7,972 bases of DNA from an uncultured Clostridia bacterium. Lineage in GTDB: Bacteria > Bacillota > Clostridia > Christensenellales > Borkfalkiaceae. Under the pieces are notes generated by a model that made no database searches, was not told the origin of the DNA, and saw only the letters and a program-made list of their open reading frames with translations. Below, one piece after another: positions 5,915 through 7,972 of the stretch (within the stretch, counting starts at the first letter, position 1; each line of letters starts with the position of its first letter). Where the stretch lies: positions 1-7,972 of the forward strand of contig CAMUNT010000027.1 of assembly GCA_947090365.1 (NCBI GenBank), in the 5' to 3' direction. The translations under genes and the position numbers were made by a program.

Positions 5915-6339
5915 TACGCAAGCAATACCGCCGCCATTACACCGATTAGAAAAAATATTTTCACATAAAGTGAACTGTATTTTTTATATTCGGCGAAGCT
6001 TTCGTCCTTATATTTTTTTAATATCGATTTACGCTCGTTAAGATAATCAACCTGCGACAGTGCGTCTGTTTTTCCCAAATTAAGTATATAATCCTTTAAA
6101 AATTGTCCCTCTTCGCCGGATAGCAAATCTTTTCCGTTTAAAATATCCGGTACATACTTATAAGGCTCGGCTATTTTTTCTATTGACGCCCTTGTAAATT
6201 TCAACGTTAAAATCAATTGCTCGTTAAATTCATACAGTTCGGAAAAAATCTGCATACGCTTCTTCTTATTTGCCGACAGAAAAGTTCCTATTGAAGTTAT
6301 CAGGGCTGTTACAGCCAACAGTATTAAAATCTTTATCAT
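5914..6339 (-). CDS. spoIIIAB: Stage III sporulation protein AB
   Basis: SpoIIIAB is a mother-cell membrane protein of the SpoIIIA channel, distantly likened to GspF-type inner-membrane proteins of secretion systems. The 141-residue product has an N-terminal helix (3-21), a central helical domain and a C-terminal transmembrane helix (125-140). FSELYEFNEQLILTLKFTR (32-50) and LGKTDALSQVDYL (88-100) match the conserved family pattern. It is shorter than B. subtilis SpoIIIAB (about 171). The start is chosen because the family begins directly with a membrane helix. That places the ATG 74 nt inside spoIIIAA, and no good Shine-Dalgarno site is present (only AGGCGA about 13 nt upstream). Confidence 0.92.
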   Translation of the reverse strand: MIKILILLAVTALITSIGTFLSANKKKRMQIFSELYEFNEQLILTLKFTRASIEKIAEPYKYVPDILNGKDLLSGEEGQFLKDYILNLGKTDALSQVDYLNERKSILKKYKDESFAEYKKYSSLYVKIFFLIGVMAAVLLA

Positions 6340-7168
6340 ATATAATGGGATTTTCGCCTATACCCGTAAGCTGAACGAAAAACTCGAACGGCATTTTTTG
6401 CAGTAATTCTCTGTTTACTATATGCGAGGACGCTATAACTGTTATATCGCAAGCGACCGCAAACTGTACGGAAGAAATATCTCCGTCGCCGTACAATTCG
6501 TCGGTTATAATGACCTGCGGTTTCATTGCTCTGATCGCGCTTGCAATAGCGCTCTTTTTTTCATAGCAACGAACGACGTCGACCCTATCACCCAAATCAT
6601 AACCGTTAATGCCCGAGGTTGCCGAAATTTCGTTCCTCTCGTCGAATATCAGAATATTGTATTTTTGCATTCTGCTGAGACTTAAAGCTATGTCCCTGAG
6701 CATCGTAGTTTTACCAAGTCCCGGTTTTGAGTATAGCATAGTACTATGCAAACCGCTTAAAAGTATGTTTTTGACGATAAAATCGGCACATCCGACTATA
6801 TTATGAGGAATACGGATATTCAGCGAGGTTATATCCTTTATCGTATTTACTTCACCGTTTTGGGTAACGTACTCACCTGCAATTCCTATTCTTATGCCAT
6901 GCCCGACGGTAATAAACCCGCTTTTCATCTGTTCGGTATAGTTATATATGCAACCGTTTGTTGCCGCCATTATAATCGGCTCGATCTCTTTGACCGTTAT
7001 TAAATTGGTCGCCCTGTCCGCTATCCCGAACGCATTTATATACTTATATTCTCCCCTGTACTCAATAATTACAGGTTGTCCCCTGCGCAAGCGAATTTCG
7101 GATAAATAATTGAAATTCAAATGCGACAAAGCATTTTGAATATCACTAGGTAAAAAGGACAAGGTCAT
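6266..7168 (-). CDS. spoIIIAA: Stage III sporulation protein AA (secretion-type ATPase)
   Basis: SpoIIIAA is the cytoplasmic ATPase that powers the SpoIIIA channel and resembles type II/IV secretion ATPases. The 300-residue protein is near family length (about 307). The N-terminal domain holds EIRLRRGQPV (24-33), a GYIT-like segment at 84-88 and GHGIRIGIAGEYV (89-101). The Walker A motif SKPGLGKTT is at 147-155 and the Walker B-like segment ILIFDERNEI at 172-181. R-x-D-V-V-R is near 195-200 and the conserved AIRAMKPQVIITDE at 211-224. The Ser in place of the first Walker A Gly is, as I recall, common in this family. All ATPase motifs are intact, so it should be active. The start ATG has no clear Shine-Dalgarno site and there is no better alternative; its end overlaps spoIIIAB by 74 nt. 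Confidence 0.96.
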   Translation of the reverse strand: MTLSFLPSDIQNALSHLNFNYLSEIRLRRGQPVIIEYRGEYKYINAFGIADRATNLITVKEIEPIIMAATNGCIYNYTEQMKSGFITVGHGIRIGIAGEYVTQNGEVNTIKDITSLNIRIPHNIVGCADFIVKNILLSGLHSTMLYSKPGLGKTTMLRDIALSLSRMQKYNILIFDERNEISATSGINGYDLGDRVDVVRCYEKKSAIASAIRAMKPQVIITDELYGDGDISSVQFAVACDITVIASSHIVNRELLQKMPFEFFVQLTGIGENPIIYDKDFNTVGCNSPDNFNRNFSVGK

Positions 7169-7211
7169 AATCTAATTTATTTATACAATTTAGGTTTTAT
7201 GACATAACCAC
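7169..7211 (-). promoter_or_regulatory. Presumed spoIIIA operon promoter region
   Basis: The operon must start between the upstream terminator and the ATG at 7168, a space of only about 43 nt. The minus strand contains TGTATAAAT at 7187-7179, similar to the octamer upstream of spoIIIAG. It also has GTCATAAA at 7204-7197, whose CATAAAAC part (7202-7195) matches a SigE -10 at 6 of 8 positions. Neither has a convincing -35 at the usual spacing. SigE (mother cell) control is expected from the family, but I cannot fix the promoter. If TATAAA is the -10, the mRNA would be nearly leaderless. Confidence 0.3.
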
Positions 7212-7256
7212 AAAAGAACCCGAAATGAACTGTAACGGTTCATTTCGGGTTCTTTT
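7212..7256. terminator. Bidirectional intrinsic terminator
   Basis: A perfect 19-bp inverted repeat (7212-7230 paired with 7238-7256) has a 7-nt loop. The arms have A-rich and T-rich ends, so both strands give a hairpin with a U tract: TTCTTTTTT on the plus strand and TTCTTTT on the minus strand. It lies 17 nt beyond the stop of the YdeI/OmdA gene and isolates the spoIIIA operon from transcription coming from upstream. Confidence 0.88.
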
Positions 7257-7273
7257 TTAACGAATACACACAG

Positions 7274-7837
7274 TCACATAGGTTTCAGATTTCTGTTCAA
7301 TCTGTCCACCATCCAAGCGATTCGCTTTTCTTTACCTAAACCTGTCTTTGCGTCAAAGTAAGCCCGCGTATAGGTTTTCTTTACGGACAGCGGCATAGCT
7401 TGAAAATTTGTGAATGCGGGTTCATACTTTTCCAAAAGCTTAGATAAGTAGTAAATTTGGTCGTCAGTTATTACCGATAAAGTATTCTCTGCATTCCATT
7501 GTCCGTTAATTTTAGCTTCTTCTATCTTCTTTTTGCCGAATTCAGTCATTAATCCGTTTTCTTCAAGCTTTTTGACCAATTCTTTATTTTTATTCGACCA
7601 TTTACTGTTAAGTCGCCGCAAAGAAAAATATTTTTTATAAGTTTTATCGTCAACACTTTGCATTTGTCCGTCGATCCAACCAAAGCATAAAGCTTCTTCA
7701 AGTGCTTCACCTGCCTTTATAGTTTTCGGTCCGCCGGCTTTACCGAATAAAATCCATACCCCGTCACTTGAAAGGCAATGCGCGTTAAGCCACCTTCTGA
7801 ATTCGTCTCTGCCTGCAAATTTCAATAGTTCGCTCAT
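7274..7837 (-). CDS. YdeI/OmdA family protein
   Basis: A 187-residue protein of the YdeI/OmpD-associated (OmdA) family, sometimes labelled bacteriocin-protection protein; its biochemical role is not established. Family features are SSDGVWILFGK (23-33), the hallmark EALEEALCFGWIDGQ (44-58) and FSLRRLNSKWSNKNKELV (71-88), the counterpart of the usual PR..S.WS..N motif. GKKKIEEAKINGQW is at 101-114. The C-terminal region (140-187) matches the YxxxxxxAK...KEKRIAWMVDRL pattern. There is no signal peptide or membrane helix, so it is cytoplasmic. I chose the ATG at 7837 because GAGGAA at 7847-7842 is correctly spaced; a TTG four codons upstream overlaps that site. It is a single-gene unit between a tRNA terminator and its own terminator, unrelated to sporulation and possibly acquired. 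Confidence 0.85.
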   Translation of the reverse strand: MSELLKFAGRDEFRRWLNAHCLSSDGVWILFGKAGGPKTIKAGEALEEALCFGWIDGQMQSVDDKTYKKYFSLRRLNSKWSNKNKELVKKLEENGLMTEFGKKKIEEAKINGQWNAENTLSVITDDQIYYLSKLLEKYEPAFTNFQAMPLSVKKTYTRAYFDAKTGLGKEKRIAWMVDRLNRNLKPM

Positions 7838-7847
7838 ATAATTCCTC

Positions 7848-7868
7848 AAAAAATAGCGCTTATTTTTT
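7848..7868 (-). repeat. Small inverted repeat before the YdeI/OmdA gene
   Basis: AAAAAAT and ATTTTTT flank the self-complementary AGCGCT core with one extra base, giving a near-perfect dyad immediately upstream of the GAGGAA ribosome site. As RNA it is too tight to fold well over its full length, so it fits a DNA operator or a chance A/T palindrome better than a hairpin. No clear SigA promoter was found between this dyad and the tRNA terminator. Confidence 0.3.
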
Positions 7869-7879
7869 GTAAAAGTAAA

Positions 7880-7918
7880 AGCGGATATATCCGAATTAAA
7901 TATTCAAACATATCCGCT
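7880..7918 (-). terminator. Intrinsic terminator after tRNA-Leu
   Basis: A 9-bp perfect stem (7880-7888 paired with 7910-7918) with a 21-nt loop begins two bases after the encoded CCA. The loop can form an inner GAAT/ATTC pairing (7893-7896 with 7902-7905). On the minus strand the stem is followed by TTTTACTTTTAC, a broken U tract. It should end transcription of the tRNA (or tRNA cluster) upstream of the YdeI/OmdA gene. Confidence 0.7.
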
Positions 7919-7919
7919 A

Positions 7920-7972
7920 TGGTGCACTCGACAGGAGTTGAACCTGCATGGGGTTAACCACAAGATCCTTAG
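7920..7972 (-). tRNA. tRNA-Leu, probable anticodon AAG, 3' part only
   Basis: The minus strand gives the last 53 nt of a tRNA cut by the window edge. The T arm is GCAGG-TTCAACT-CCTGT. The acceptor 3' strand is CGAGTGC, then discriminator A and an encoded CCA at 7922-7920. A 13-nt variable arm marks a class II tRNA (Leu, Ser or Tyr). The first bases CTAAGGA fit an anticodon loop with T33 and anticodon AAG (7970-7968), followed by stem TCTTG. This resembles Leu(AAG) tRNAs known in some Firmicutes. The D arm and 5' acceptor are outside the window, so the anticodon frame rests on T33 and the 5-nt stem. Confidence 0.85.

Noticed and set aside
6422..7003. Plus-strand frames opposite spoIIIAA
   Set aside because: They overlap the conserved ATPase motifs on the other strand and have no supporting signals.
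7838..7849. TTG start adding four residues to the YdeI/OmdA protein
   Set aside because: The TTG overlaps the GAGGAA ribosome site that is correctly spaced for the ATG at 7837.

Overview
The window looks like the chromosome of a low-to-moderate G+C, endospore-forming Clostridia-type Firmicute. The basis is a complete spoIIIA operon (spoIIIAA to spoIIIAH) followed by an Asp23/Gls24-family gene (yqhY), nusB, folD and a prenyl synthase (ispA), a gene order known from Clostridia and Bacilli. The apparent A34 leucine tRNA at the right edge also fits some Firmicutes. I cannot name a genus. Every gene I can support lies on the minus strand, so transcription runs from high to low coordinates.

Reading in the direction of transcription: (1) 7920-7972 is the 3' part of a class II tRNA, probably tRNA-Leu(AAG), followed by an intrinsic terminator. 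(2) 7274-7837 is a YdeI/OmdA-family gene, the only gene here outside the sporulation/housekeeping block; a 19-bp bidirectional terminator closes it. (3) 7168 down to 2709 is spoIIIA. AA encodes the cytoplasmic ATPase, AB-AF the membrane parts, and AG and AH the ring proteins that work with SpoIIQ between mother cell and forespore. AA-AF are tightly overlapped and poor in Shine-Dalgarno sites. A 136-nt gap with a promoter-like sequence precedes AG-AH. (4) 2656 down to 142 is yqhY-nusB-folD-ispA, a growth-related operon with its own SigA-like promoter just behind spoIIIAH and a hairpin between yqhY and nusB. (5) 1-131 carries a strong extended -10 promoter, a roughly 80-nt structured leader and the first codons of an unidentified minus-strand gene cut by the window edge.

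No CRISPR array, transposase or phage gene was seen. The most interesting points are the compact SpoIIIAG without room for the usual insertion, the likely separate control of spoIIIAG-AH, the 74-nt spoIIIAA/AB overlap, the absence of xseAB between folD and ispA, and the leader at the left edge.
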